A stretch of 64,000 nt of DNA from Psychrosphaera haliotis (lineage in GTDB: Bacteria > Pseudomonadota > Gammaproteobacteria > Enterobacterales > Alteromonadaceae), in the NCBI RefSeq assembly GCF_009728465.1, contig NZ_WOCD01000002.1, positions 62,001 through 126,000 of the forward strand. The letters are read 5' to 3'. The position numbers and the translations under genes are program-made. This document shows positions 47,986-56,814 of this stretch, in pieces. Every line of letters begins with the position of its first letter. Position 1 is the first letter of the stretch. Below the pieces are notes generated by a model. It was not told the origin of the DNA. It was given only the letters and a program-made list of their open reading frames with translations, and ran no database searches.

Positions 47986-49340
47986 TTAAGTTTTTATTTT
48001 ATAGCATGGTTCATATACTGAGCCGGGCAACTTCATTCGACCTTGTTTTACAAATGCCTCTAACAGGTTGTCCATCTTGTTCATTAGTCCGGTATCACCG
48101 GATAATTCGAAAGGCCCATGCTCTTTTACTGCTAACAAGCCTTCTTGCTTTATATTTCCGGCAACAATACCCGAGAAAGCTCGACGAAGGTTTGCCGCTA
48201 GGTCTTCCACAGGCTGGTCTAAATGTAAGTTTAATTTAGCCATGTTTTGGTGCGTTGGGTCAAAACTTTGCTGGAAAGGTTCTGGTATTTTTAACGTCCA
48301 ATTAAATTGATATGCATCGCCTATGGTTTTCCTGTGTATACGCAAAGGCTCCATTTGTGCCTTTACTAAAGAGGCAACTTCTATTGCGTCATTGGTTACT
48401 ATAGTAAGTAAACTTCTCGCTTTTTCACCTAATACACTTTCAACAAACTCAGCAATCTCTTCAAAGTAGGCAATTGAAGATTTAGGACCCGTCAAAATTA
48501 TAGGCAGAATTTGCTGTTCGTTTTCTGGGTTCAGCATAAGACCTAAGATATAGAGCAATTCTTCAGCTGTACCCGCACCCCCAGGGAAAATGACAATTGA
48601 ATGTGCAACTCGAACAAAGGCTTCAAGCCTCTTTTCTATGTCAGGCAGTATAACCAATTCATTAACTATTGGGTTAGGCGCTTCTGCCGCAATAATTGAA
48701 GGTTCAGTTAAACCCAGGTATCGGCCATTTTTATCCGTTGTTTTGAGTGTGCTAACGCTGCACCCTTCATTGGTCCTTTCATAGCACCTGGACCACAACC
48801 GGTACAAATGTTTAATCCTCGTAGGCCAAGTTGGTAACCAACTTCCTTCGTATAGTCATACTCTTCTGGCCCAATTGAGTGGCCACCCCAGCATACGACT
48901 AAATTTGGTGCGTCTATAGGTTGAACTACTCTTGCATTCCGAAGCATGTCAAAGACATTATTCGTAATTTGTTTACTCTCAGAAATGTTTAATGACGGTT
49001 GATGCTGGTATTTATTAGCATTAAATAATATGTCACGTATTACAGCTTGTAAGTGTTCTTGTATACCTACAATTAATTTACCATCTACGAACGCTGACAT
49101 AGGTGGGTTGATTAACTCTATTTTTATTCCACGTTCTTTTGAAATCAGATGAATATCAAAGTCTTTATATTGGTTATAGATCTCTGCACTGTCGTCAGTT
49201 TCGCTACCTACATTTAATACTGCGAGTGCACAACTCCTAAAAAGCTTGTATAAGTCACTATTTGACGACTTTTCTAGTTGTTTCACTTCGACTTGAGACA
49301 ATAAATTCATTCCATCGAGCGGGCTTAATACTATCCGCAT
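47986..49340 (-). CDS. ppnN: pyrimidine/purine nucleotide 5'-monophosphate nucleosidase PpnN (frameshifted)
   Basis: PpnN (YgdH) cleaves nucleoside monophosphates to base and ribose-5-phosphate and is regulated by (p)ppGpp. Motifs visible are SPLDGMNLLSQVEV, VVCWGGHSIGPEEYDY, NICTGCGPGAMKGPMKGAA, LTEPSIIAAEAPNP, IVIFPGGAGTAEELLY and AFSGIVAGN. The frame breaks after AHSKQR; restoring one T in 48728-48732 gives RIKNGRYLGLTEPS and a 451-residue protein (454 in Escherichia coli). It begins 8 nt after the diguanylate cyclase gene, so they likely share a transcript. Confidence 0.92.
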
Positions 49341-49348
49341 AACTACTC

Positions 49349-50887
49349 CTATTTTTTATAGCAAACCCTATTTCTGCCGGTATGTTTGGCTTCGTAAAGG
49401 GCTTTGTCCGCTCGGTCAAAAGCGGTGTGTACATTATCAGCCGCTAAAAATGCGGTAAATCCAATGGATATTGTAATGTTTAATGGTGTATCTTTTACTT
49501 TAAAAGGAATTTTTTCAACTGCCTTTCTTAAATTTTCTAAAGGTTCAGCCACTTTACTTGGATCGCTGTTAACCATAATTACTACAAACTCTTCACCACC
49601 ATATCTCGCTAAAAAGTCAGTTTTGCGAAGGCTTTTTTTGAGAGTATTGGCAACAATTTTCAACGTTTTATCGCCTACACTATGACCATAGTTGTCATTT
49701 ATTTTTTTAAAGTGGTCTATATCAATAACCGCTATAGACAATGGTTGAGGCTGTCGCAACCAACGCTGGTATTCCTCTTGAATACGATTATCGTAGGCAC
49801 CGCGATTAGGTAAGCTGGTTAAAGTGTCAATTCCGTTCCTTACCTTTTCTTCGAGCCATTTATTTCGATAGTAGTCAGTCCGCTGCTCCAATCCACCTAG
49901 CTTGGCTTCCATCGCATTTAATGCCGACTGTAATTTATCAGACCGCTCTTGTTCTATATCGTCCCGTTTGCGGATTGAAGTATTGATAACAGATAACTTC
50001 TTATCTATCACAACCTGAAGATCACTTAATGAAGTTGCAGAGTTCGTGCTGTCAGAGAGTTCTTTGATTTGCTTATCGATTTGGCTATTTAACGACTTTA
50101 GTTGTTTGTCATAGTTTTTAGAGCTTTTAAGAGAATCGAGAAGCGTAGCATGAACATCAGCAAGCGCTTTGTTGATATTTAAAATTAAGCGTTGTGTCTG
50201 CGAAAACTCTTCACTAAAACGTCCAACCACGTCTTCGAAAAAGCTTAGGCAAATATCTAGCTTTTGGTCTTCGCTATCGGCTATTTTTATGCGGTCACTG
50301 AACGTATCTAAACTTGGTTTTATCACATCACTTTTAGACAGTTTGATTAACCCAGAGACTAGGCTTTGCATCATATTGGAATTGAACGTTTCGGCGATAT
50401 TGTTGGGCTCGTCATTAGGAGCATCTTCGTTGGCAACATCACTAAATTTTACCGCTACCAGCAACTTCATTAAATTGGCTATATTAGGCTGGATTTCCGT
50501 AATAATACTAGAGTCGGTAGACTTAATTTTATTTAATATCATCCTTAAATTTCTACGAACGGTAGAATCCATTCCCTTTGTAGATTGTAGAGATTCGCCG
50601 ATTTCTAATACATCAGACTTGAGTTCTCTTAAGCTGTTCGCAAACTCTACTTCGAATGATTTTAGTGACTGGTTTGTAGCGGTAATAAAAGGTTCTAATT
50701 CAGAAGAATCTTCCGCTTTTTTTATGCCTTTGCGTAATTCAGCGAGTTTATGATCAAGCTCTTTGTGATTGCCCTTCAAAATAACACCAAATCGGTCAAT
50801 TACTTTAAAAGTGCTACTAAGGTTTGTCTCAATACGAGTATTGATTTCGCGAAGTTTAATTACTTCTGAAATTGATTTGTCAGTCAT
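49349..50887 (-). CDS. diguanylate cyclase with long N-terminal helical region
   Basis: The 512-residue protein has a C-terminal GGDEF domain (about 345-512) with DTLTSLPNRGAYD, IDIDHFKKINDNYGH and the active-site GGEEF at about 427-431. An inhibitory I-site RKTD lies five residues before GGEEF. The first 340 residues are highly charged and helical, with heptad-like runs (e.g. LKSLNSQIDKQIKELSDS), so dimerisation through a coiled coil is likely. There is no membrane helix and no recognisable input domain. It makes c-di-GMP; the HD-GYP protein at 28704-30260 could degrade it. Confidence 0.9.
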   Translation of the reverse strand: MTDKSISEVIKLREINTRIETNLSSTFKVIDRFGVILKGNHKELDHKLAELRKGIKKAEDSSELEPFITATNQSLKSFEVEFANSLRELKSDVLEIGESLQSTKGMDSTVRRNLRMILNKIKSTDSSIITEIQPNIANLMKLLVAVKFSDVANEDAPNDEPNNIAETFNSNMMQSLVSGLIKLSKSDVIKPSLDTFSDRIKIADSEDQKLDICLSFFEDVVGRFSEEFSQTQRLILNINKALADVHATLLDSLKSSKNYDKQLKSLNSQIDKQIKELSDSTNSATSLSDLQVVIDKKLSVINTSIRKRDDIEQERSDKLQSALNAMEAKLGGLEQRTDYYRNKWLEEKVRNGIDTLTSLPNRGAYDNRIQEEYQRWLRQPQPLSIAVIDIDHFKKINDNYGHSVGDKTLKIVANTLKKSLRKTDFLARYGGEEFVVIMVNSDPSKVAEPLENLRKAVEKIPFKVKDTPLNITISIGFTAFLAADNVHTAFDRADKALYEAKHTGRNRVCYKK

Positions 50888-50948
50888 ATAATCGCTTGTA
50901 TAGGCTATGTAACAAAAAATAATTTATGACGTAACTATAATTGCAAAG

Positions 50949-50974
50949 CAAAAAAAAAGCCATTTAACATGGCT
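50949..50974 (-). terminator. terminator of the microORF transcript
   Basis: Read leftward, AGCCAT / ATGGCT (6-bp stem, 5-nt loop) is followed by about nine T. It lies about 20 bp after the stop of the 18-codon ORF. Confidence 0.8.
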
Positions 50975-50993
50975 GTTTAAAGGTTACTAATTG

Positions 50994-51050
50994 TTACTTA
51001 AGCAGGTAGTAGGGTAGCCAAGTAGGCTCTTGTTTGTACTCTTCGTTCAT
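50994..51050 (-). CDS. 18-codon microprotein gene
   Basis: The ORF encodes MNEEYKQEPTWLPYYLLK. An ideal AAGGAG ribosome site lies 7 nt before the ATG and a strong terminator follows, so the unit has the anatomy of a stand-alone gene. A possible promoter lies about 30-60 bp upstream (TTTCAT, 17 bp, TAGTAT on the minus strand). The peptide is too short for a membrane helix but has an aromatic, hydrophobic C-terminal half. I do not recognise it. It sits downstream of the dGTPase gene in the same direction. Confidence 0.55.
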   Translation of the reverse strand: MNEEYKQEPTWLPYYLLK

Positions 51051-51168
51051 AACAGACTCCTTTTTAACCAATCTCAGTTGATAAAAGGGATACTAAATTA
51101 AAAGTGAACAAAATGAAAGTTGTTTTGTAATGTTTCGTGTTGGGTTACACATTGGGTTCCATTATTGA

Positions 51169-52482
51169 TTAACCTACAAACATTGTATTGTACAAACGGG
51201 TAGCTTGAACGTCTGACATGTTCGCTAAAAAGTCACAAATAAGCCGGTTTTGAAGGTCCAGTGACCCGGTACTTTGATAAACAAGTGATAAGTCTGTAGG
51301 TAACAATCTAAAGGGATCTGATTGAATCGCTTTAAATAGAGACACTAACATTTGTTGACCTCGAAACTCTGCTTGTTGTAATGGAGCTGACAAAATAACG
51401 TTCTGGTATACAAAGTCTTTTAAGAGGTTAAGAACGGATTCTGCTGAACTCTCTAGTTTTACGTTGTAACGTAAAATGGGATGCTCAAAACCGCTATGTT
51501 GTTCTGTAATGGCGATGTTAGTAATTAGATGGTTAACTAAAGCGCCAATTGCATTTTTACGTTCAAAGTGTTTTGAACTAAATAACATTACAGTTAGTTG
51601 TTCTGAGTGCGTTTTGGCCCATTTATTATCTAAAGCTTTAAATGAAACTAAAACTTGTGAGCGCCAAACAGACTCTGTCACGTTGTTTAAAACTATTGCG
51701 TCTTCAAGATCATGGACGGCATAGGCTATATCATCTGCCAACTCCATTATAGAAGCGTCAAAAGATTTATAATTTGTTTTTGACTTAGTATATGGTGTAT
51801 TTGATTGATTGTCTTCGCTAACTGCACTGGTAAATAGCTTAGCGTCGTTTGCAGTTGCGGTTTCCATTACCCAAGAATAAACATCTTTATCTACTTCGAA
51901 TAAGCCTTTTGTTGGTTTCCACTGTTTTGCATTTATAAATTCGTGATTAGTTTGTGACGCAATATACTTAGGATTTTCCCTTATAAATTGCGGGTATTTT
52001 ATTAGGCCTAAAAATGTACGTCGTGTTAAATCCATACCATGTGATTCAGTGTATGGTTCCAATTTTGAGACGATTCGTAATGTTTGCCCGTTGGCTTCAA
52101 ACCCGCCAAAGTTATGCATCATATAATTTAGTGCAACTTCTCCTCCGTGACCAAAAGGTGGATGGCCAATATCATGGGCTAAACATAATGATTCAATTAA
52201 AGAGTCTGGAGGGAGAAGCTTTTGAAATATTGGGTTGTTGATAACTTGATGGCTTTGCTTTAATTGCGCCAATAACCCTGTACCAATTTGTGCAACTTCT
52301 AGAGAGTGGGTAAGTCGGGTTCTATAGAAATCGTCTTGGCCTACTCCTAGTATCTGAGTTTTCGCTTGAAGTCGCCTAAAAGCAGCAGAGTGCAGGATTC
52401 TTGCCTTATCTCGTTGATAAGGCTCCCTATGATCATTTGGCCGTTTAGTTGATAAATTTGAACGGCGCTGGGATAGTTCCAT
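51169..52482 (-). CDS. dGTP triphosphohydrolase family protein (anti-phage dGTPase-like)
   Basis: The 437-residue HD-domain protein has RDKARILHSAAFRRLQAKTQ near the start, TRLTHSLEVAQIGTG, the metal-binding HDIGHPPFGHGGE and MELADDIAYAVHDLEDA. This matches the chromosomal dGTPase group of Vibrio and Shewanella, whose members hydrolyse dGTP (and other dNTPs). Related enzymes have been reported to defend against phage by depleting dNTPs. Whether this copy is defensive or housekeeping is open. yfbR lies immediately upstream, 33 nt away, on the same strand. Confidence 0.87.
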   Translation of the reverse strand: MELSQRRSNLSTKRPNDHREPYQRDKARILHSAAFRRLQAKTQILGVGQDDFYRTRLTHSLEVAQIGTGLLAQLKQSHQVINNPIFQKLLPPDSLIESLCLAHDIGHPPFGHGGEVALNYMMHNFGGFEANGQTLRIVSKLEPYTESHGMDLTRRTFLGLIKYPQFIRENPKYIASQTNHEFINAKQWKPTKGLFEVDKDVYSWVMETATANDAKLFTSAVSEDNQSNTPYTKSKTNYKSFDASIMELADDIAYAVHDLEDAIVLNNVTESVWRSQVLVSFKALDNKWAKTHSEQLTVMLFSSKHFERKNAIGALVNHLITNIAITEQHSGFEHPILRYNVKLESSAESVLNLLKDFVYQNVILSAPLQQAEFRGQQMLVSLFKAIQSDPFRLLPTDLSLVYQSTGSLDLQNRLICDFLANMSDVQATRLYNTMFVG

Positions 52483-52515
52483 ATGAATTCTCTCTGCTTT
52501 AATTTTCTAGGTAAG

Positions 52516-53108
52516 TTATAGCGGACGTGATATTTCATCAAAACTAAGGGAAAAACTTGGCAAAAACACCTTCATAAAATACTGTAATTCTTCAGTTTGG
52601 TATTTTTCTAAAGATTTTTCGATATTCTTTTTCGCCTTTTCAAATTCATGATTACCCGCTGCAATTTCTTCTATCGCTTTTATATAACCACAGACTACGT
52701 CTGCAGATTTAACAATCAAGGCAATGTCTTCTGGTATTTTGTGATGGTCGATAACATCAGCAAAATCTTCTCTGAATTCCTCTGGCAGCATGTCTAAAAG
52801 AGACTGTTCTGCTATATTCTCAATTTTTTATAGGCTCTTGCTATTTCTTCATTATGGTACTTAATAGGACTAGGCAGGTCTCCCGTCAACACTTCACTGG
52901 CATCATGATAAAGAGCAACTATAGCAACCTGATTTACATCAAGGCGACCACCAAACTTTTTATTCTTGATGACGGCTAACATGTGAGCAACGGTAGCGAC
53001 TTGGTGGCTATGTTCTTGAACATTTTCAGCGGTTACGGTTCGCATTAGCGGCCATCTAAAAATAAGCTTTAGCCTAGAGATATTTGCAAAAAAATGACTG
53101 GTTTCCAT
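52516..53108 (-). CDS. yfbR: 5'-deoxynucleotidase YfbR (frameshifted)
   Basis: YfbR is an HD-domain phosphohydrolase that dephosphorylates dNMPs. Visible are [38 protein letters not shown], the catalytic [18 protein letters not shown] and [11 protein letters not shown]. The frame breaks after ARAYKK. Restoring one T in the run 52824-52829 gives [19 protein letters not shown] and a 197-residue protein (199 in Escherichia coli). The ATG at 53108 matches the family start; a longer in-frame start at 53192 adds 28 unrelated residues. Confidence 0.92.
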
Positions 53109-53266
53109 ATGTTTACTTCTAACTATTTTACTTGTGTCTAGCATAACAGCTATTAAAAACAAGTCGATTACCTTGCTTACATTTTGTTTCAATCAGTAAC
53201 AGGATTTAGTCAATTATTGGTCTAAAATTAAATAAGATAATTTAACATTTATAATATAGGTACATT

Positions 53267-53842
53267 ATGCCGTTACCCATTATTGTTGCAGGTTTGGTAC
53301 TCGGGGCTGTAGTGAGTAATCAAAGTACTAAGCAATACTATCGAAATCTAGAGCTTCGTCGTAACCGAGAATCTTCAAACAACCTTAGCAACTCAAATAA
53401 GCTAGTAAAGTCTCCGTCAGAATACTGTCAAAGGGCCAATACGTTTAACCCAGAAGAAGGAAGCATTGTATGCTGTGAAGTATTTGGTGTATTGGACCAT
53501 ACGGGTGTTTGGATAGATGAAGAGACGATTATAGAGTTTAGTAATACTGGCTTAACTAAATCGGTTTCTGCTTCTCGGTTCTTAAAAGAACGTTCTGGTA
53601 ACAATATTTATGTAGCAAACAACAGAAATGGAAAATCAATTATTATCGACGGAATTGTAGAACGAGCTATTAGCCGAATCTATACTTACAAAGACTACGA
53701 TTTACAGCGTAATAACTGCCATAATTTTATAGCCAGTTGTATATCAACTAAAAACAAAGGCGTAACCTTATTTTCTGATCTTAATAGTTTAATCGCTCAG
53801 ATTAGTAAGCAAGATATATACTGGGACAAAGTTAAGGTATAA
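53267..53842 (+). CDS. LRAT-like (permuted NlpC/P60 fold) protein
   Basis: This 191-residue protein opens with a short hydrophobic segment (PIIVAGLVLGAVV), possibly a membrane anchor. The region 60-165 resembles the LRAT/HRASLS family: PEEGSIVCCEVFGVLDHTGVWI supplies a candidate His78, and RNNCHNFIASC supplies candidate nucleophile Cys151. Family members are acyltransferases, thiol peptidases or amidases. It precedes a Bax-like glucosaminidase, but with its own gap, so a link to cell-wall turnover is only a guess. Confidence 0.62.
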   Translation: MPLPIIVAGLVLGAVVSNQSTKQYYRNLELRRNRESSNNLSNSNKLVKSPSEYCQRANTFNPEEGSIVCCEVFGVLDHTGVWIDEETIIEFSNTGLTKSVSASRFLKERSGNNIYVANNRNGKSIIIDGIVERAISRIYTYKDYDLQRNNCHNFIASCISTKNKGVTLFSDLNSLIAQISKQDIYWDKVKV

Positions 53843-53900
53843 CGCGTTTAACCGCTGTGCTAAAATCCTTATTAATTCAACAGTTTTAAATCAGGTGTTT

Positions 53901-54695
53901 ATGCAAAACCAATCAGTATCATCAAAAGCAACTAGCGCTCTAGCTATCATTATCGTCCTTCTATTTGGAGCGTACCCATTTGTTAGTAAACAAACAACAA
54001 CGTTTGAACAAGAAGTAATGACAGAAGAAGAGCAAACGGTTACCTACGCAAATGAATTCCTACCTAACTTCGCGGAATATAACGATGTAAAAGAAAAGAA
54101 GAGAGCGTTTTTTTCTTATCTACAACCATTAGTAGAGCAAGTAAATTCTGAAGTTGAACAACAGCGCGATTTTATTTCAAATTTAACAGCAATACCCACT
54201 GCAAAAAACGAAAAGCAGCGTTTTAATAAAATACTAAAACGTTACAGTTTAAAAAATGATGTTCCGTTTGAAGAATTAAAAACAAAAGTATTAAGAAGGG
54301 CAGATACATTGCCTGTCGCTTTAGTTTTAATGCAGGCCGCAAATGAAAGTGCCTGGGGCACGTCTAGGTTTGCGCTTGAAGCAAATAATCTATTTGGGCA
54401 ATGGTGTTTTAAAAAAGGTTGTGGCGTTGTTCCTACAGGACGCCCAGCTGGTGAAACTTATGAAGTTAGAATGTTCCATCACCCAATCGCATCTATAAGA
54501 AGTTATTTTAATAACCTAAATACTGGTCATGCTTATGTAATGCTTAGAGATGTTAGAGAAGAGTTGCGTGCTGAACAAGAAGAGTTAGACCCTCAAGTTT
54601 TAGCAACTGGTTTGTTAAAATACTCCATTAGAAGAGAAGCTTACGTTGAAGAAATTCAAACTATGATCCGAGTAAATAATAAGTATATAGATTAA
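53901..54695 (+). CDS. Bax-like glucosaminidase-domain protein
   Basis: The 264-residue product has an N-terminal signal or anchor helix (about 11-30). Its C-terminal glucosaminidase domain (about 140-262) carries LVLMQAANESAWGTSRFALE, with the catalytic Glu, and NNLFGQWCFKKGCGVVP. This is the Bax family of peptidoglycan hydrolases. The ATG at 53901 has an AGG 5 nt before it; a GTG at 53895 is less likely. It is followed within 3 nt by the DUF2987 gene. Confidence 0.87.
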   Translation: MQNQSVSSKATSALAIIIVLLFGAYPFVSKQTTTFEQEVMTEEEQTVTYANEFLPNFAEYNDVKEKKRAFFSYLQPLVEQVNSEVEQQRDFISNLTAIPTAKNEKQRFNKILKRYSLKNDVPFEELKTKVLRRADTLPVALVLMQAANESAWGTSRFALEANNLFGQWCFKKGCGVVPTGRPAGETYEVRMFHHPIASIRSYFNNLNTGHAYVMLRDVREELRAEQEELDPQVLATGLLKYSIRREAYVEEIQTMIRVNNKYID

Positions 54696-54698
54696 TTG

Positions 54699-55346
54699 AT
54701 GAAAATATTAAAACTCTTTGGGTTGGTTATACCGACCCTAGTATGCAGTTCTGTTTTTGCTGCTGAAAACGTTATGTCATTAAGTTACGATGGTTTTTTT
54801 GATCGTATAGAGAAATTGGACAAGCCTGAATTTCAAAATGTTAAATTAGCTTTTTATTTAAAAGAAATGACGACGGGCAAACCTTGTGGCATCAAGTCGG
54901 TTCATCTAAAAACTAAACTTAAATCAAAGAAAGTGTATTTCTATGAGTCCGGTGAAGTTATTTTGCCTTTTGACAAGCAGTACGATTTAGATAAAGCCCA
55001 AGTTGTAATAGAAAAAGTAAATGATGATAACTGTGGTTTAGATATGCGAATAGAAAGTATCAGTTTGTTTTCTTCAAACATAGAGGCGAATGAGATAATT
55101 GCTCTTATCGATACGTTTGATGCCGCGCTTGAAAAGCAAACTGGTATGTTGTCATTCCTTGCACCAGAAGTCATTGGAGCGACGTTTTTAGCTCCTGAAG
55201 GCAGTAGCATGGAAATAGTAAGTGGAGCAAAAGGTGAATGTAACGATTTAGGCTGTACGATCACCAAAAGTAGTTTTGAAAATAATATAGAACATGTTAA
55301 GTTTTCGACAAAACCAACAAAAGCATTGCCTTACATACAAAAATAG
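54699..55346 (+). CDS. DUF2987 family periplasmic protein
   Basis: The 215-residue protein has a signal peptide (cleavage near VFAAEN). DUF2987-like wording follows: VMSLSYDGFFDRI, VKLAFYLKEMTTGKPCGI, VILPFDKQYDLDKAQVVIEK and the cysteines at PCGIKS, DNCGLD and NDLGCT. The ATG at 54699 follows the Bax stop directly; a TTG at 54696 is possible. Function unknown. Its final codons form half of a terminator hairpin. Confidence 0.78.
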   Translation: MKILKLFGLVIPTLVCSSVFAAENVMSLSYDGFFDRIEKLDKPEFQNVKLAFYLKEMTTGKPCGIKSVHLKTKLKSKKVYFYESGEVILPFDKQYDLDKAQVVIEKVNDDNCGLDMRIESISLFSSNIEANEIIALIDTFDAALEKQTGMLSFLAPEVIGATFLAPEGSSMEIVSGAKGECNDLGCTITKSSFENNIEHVKFSTKPTKALPYIQK

Positions 55347-55367
55347 AGCTTATAAAAGCTCTATTTC
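55342..55367. terminator. bidirectional terminator built from the ends of DUF2987 and yfaE
   Basis: AAATAGAGCTT (55342-55352) and AAGCTCTATTT (55357-55367) form a perfect 11-bp stem with a 4-nt loop. The stem includes the stop codons of both converging genes. Confidence 0.8.
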
Positions 55368-55616
55368 TATATCGCCTGCAGGTTTACTACAGCAAGTTAG
55401 TATTTCGCCTTTTCTTACAAAGGCAAGTGGCTCATTTAAGTAGGTAACAGAGCCACTTTTAATTTTACAACGACATGCCCCACAAAAACCTTCTCGGCAA
55501 TGATAAAGCATCTCTACACCATTGTGTTGCAGTGAATCTAACAAACTAGCTTCTGAGTCTTGAAACTCGAACTTAGCTAATGATTTTTCACTTTGTATTA
55601 CGTTAACTTTGGCCAT
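55350..55616 (-). CDS. yfaE: 2Fe-2S ferredoxin YfaE
   Basis: YfaE maintains the diferric-tyrosyl radical of class Ia ribonucleotide reductase. The 88-residue plant-type ferredoxin has the cluster ligands in YHCREGFCGACRC (CxxxxCxxC) and a fourth Cys in ILTCCSKP. It follows nrdB by 26 nt on the same strand, the conserved nrdA-nrdB-yfaE order. Confidence 0.93.
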   Translation of the reverse strand: MAKVNVIQSEKSLAKFEFQDSEASLLDSLQHNGVEMLYHCREGFCGACRCKIKSGSVTYLNEPLAFVRKGEILTCCSKPAGDIEIELL

Positions 55617-55642
55617 AGGTTGAAAAGTAATTGTCTAAACAA

Positions 55643-56773
55643 TTACAGTTCAAATCCATCAAACGCTGCGGCATTAACTTCAGAATCTATTTGACCAACA
55701 AGGTACGAGCTAATTTCAGCTTCTTGCGGTGCAACTTGCACGTTGTCAGACTCTAAGTATTTGTTCATCCACGGAAGAGGGTTGCTCTTTACATCAAACA
55801 TAGTAGGCATACCAATTGCCGCCATTCTATGGTTAGCAATATATTCTACATATTGGCAAAGAATCTCTTCATTAAGACCAATCATAGAACCGTCTTTAAA
55901 CAAGTATGTGGCCCATTCTTTTTCTTGTTCAACAGCTTTTAAGAAAATTTCTTGTGCTTCAGCAAAACATTCCATGCTAATTTCTTGCATTTCTGGATCA
56001 TCTTGACCGTCAGCCCACAAATTAATGATGTGCTGAGTAGAAGTTAAATGAAGGTTTTCATCACGGGCAATTAGGCGGATAATTTTAGAGTTACCTTCCA
56101 TAATCTCACGTTCTGCGAAAGCAAAAGTACAAGCAAAACTTACGTAGAAGCGAATTGCTTCTAAGGCATTGATTGAGTTTACTGCTAAGTACAGCTTTTT
56201 CTTAAGCTCGCGCATTGTTACCGTATATTCAACACCTTCAATAGTATGCTTGCCTTCGCCTAGTGTTTGGAAAAGTTGCGTATGGAAGATAAGGTCGTCG
56301 TAATATTGTGAAATATCTGATGCACGCTTAAGAATCTCTTCGTTTCTAACAATGTCATCAAAAATTGGACTAGGGTCATTAAATAAGTTACGTAAAATAT
56401 GCGTATACGAACGTGAGTGAATAGTTTCACTGAATGACCAAGTTTCAATCCAAGTTTCTAACTCTGGTAAAGAGGTAATTGGCAACAAAGCAACGTTAGG
56501 GCTACGACCTTGAATTGAGTCCAATAAAGTTTGATACTTTAAATTAGAGATAAAGATATGCTTTTCACTTTCCGTCATTGACTGGAAGTCTGCGCGGTCG
56601 CGACTTACATCAATTTCTTCTGGTCTCCAAAAAAATGATAATTGTTTTTCTATCAGTTTTTCAAATATTGAATGACGTTGTTGATCATAACGAGCAACGT
56701 TTACAGTTTCGCCAAAGAACATTGGTTGCTCTAACGGATTAACATCGTGTTGATTAAAAGTGGTATAACGCAT
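55643..56773 (-). CDS. nrdB: class Ia ribonucleoside-diphosphate reductase beta subunit
   Basis: NrdB carries the diiron-tyrosyl radical. The 376-residue protein is the same length as in Escherichia coli. It has [10 protein letters not shown] with the radical Tyr, the iron-ligand segments [20 protein letters not shown] and [13 protein letters not shown], and the C-terminal subunit-binding tail AAFDGFEL. It lies 41 nt after nrdA in the same operon. Confidence 0.97.
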   Translation of the reverse strand: MRYTTFNQHDVNPLEQPMFFGETVNVARYDQQRHSIFEKLIEKQLSFFWRPEEIDVSRDRADFQSMTESEKHIFISNLKYQTLLDSIQGRSPNVALLPITSLPELETWIETWSFSETIHSRSYTHILRNLFNDPSPIFDDIVRNEEILKRASDISQYYDDLIFHTQLFQTLGEGKHTIEGVEYTVTMRELKKKLYLAVNSINALEAIRFYVSFACTFAFAEREIMEGNSKIIRLIARDENLHLTSTQHIINLWADGQDDPEMQEISMECFAEAQEIFLKAVEQEKEWATYLFKDGSMIGLNEEILCQYVEYIANHRMAAIGMPTMFDVKSNPLPWMNKYLESDNVQVAPQEAEISSYLVGQIDSEVNAAAFDGFEL

Positions 56774-56814
56774 TATCTTTACTCTACTTAAATTAGGTTA
56801 TGAATGGCGTGCAA

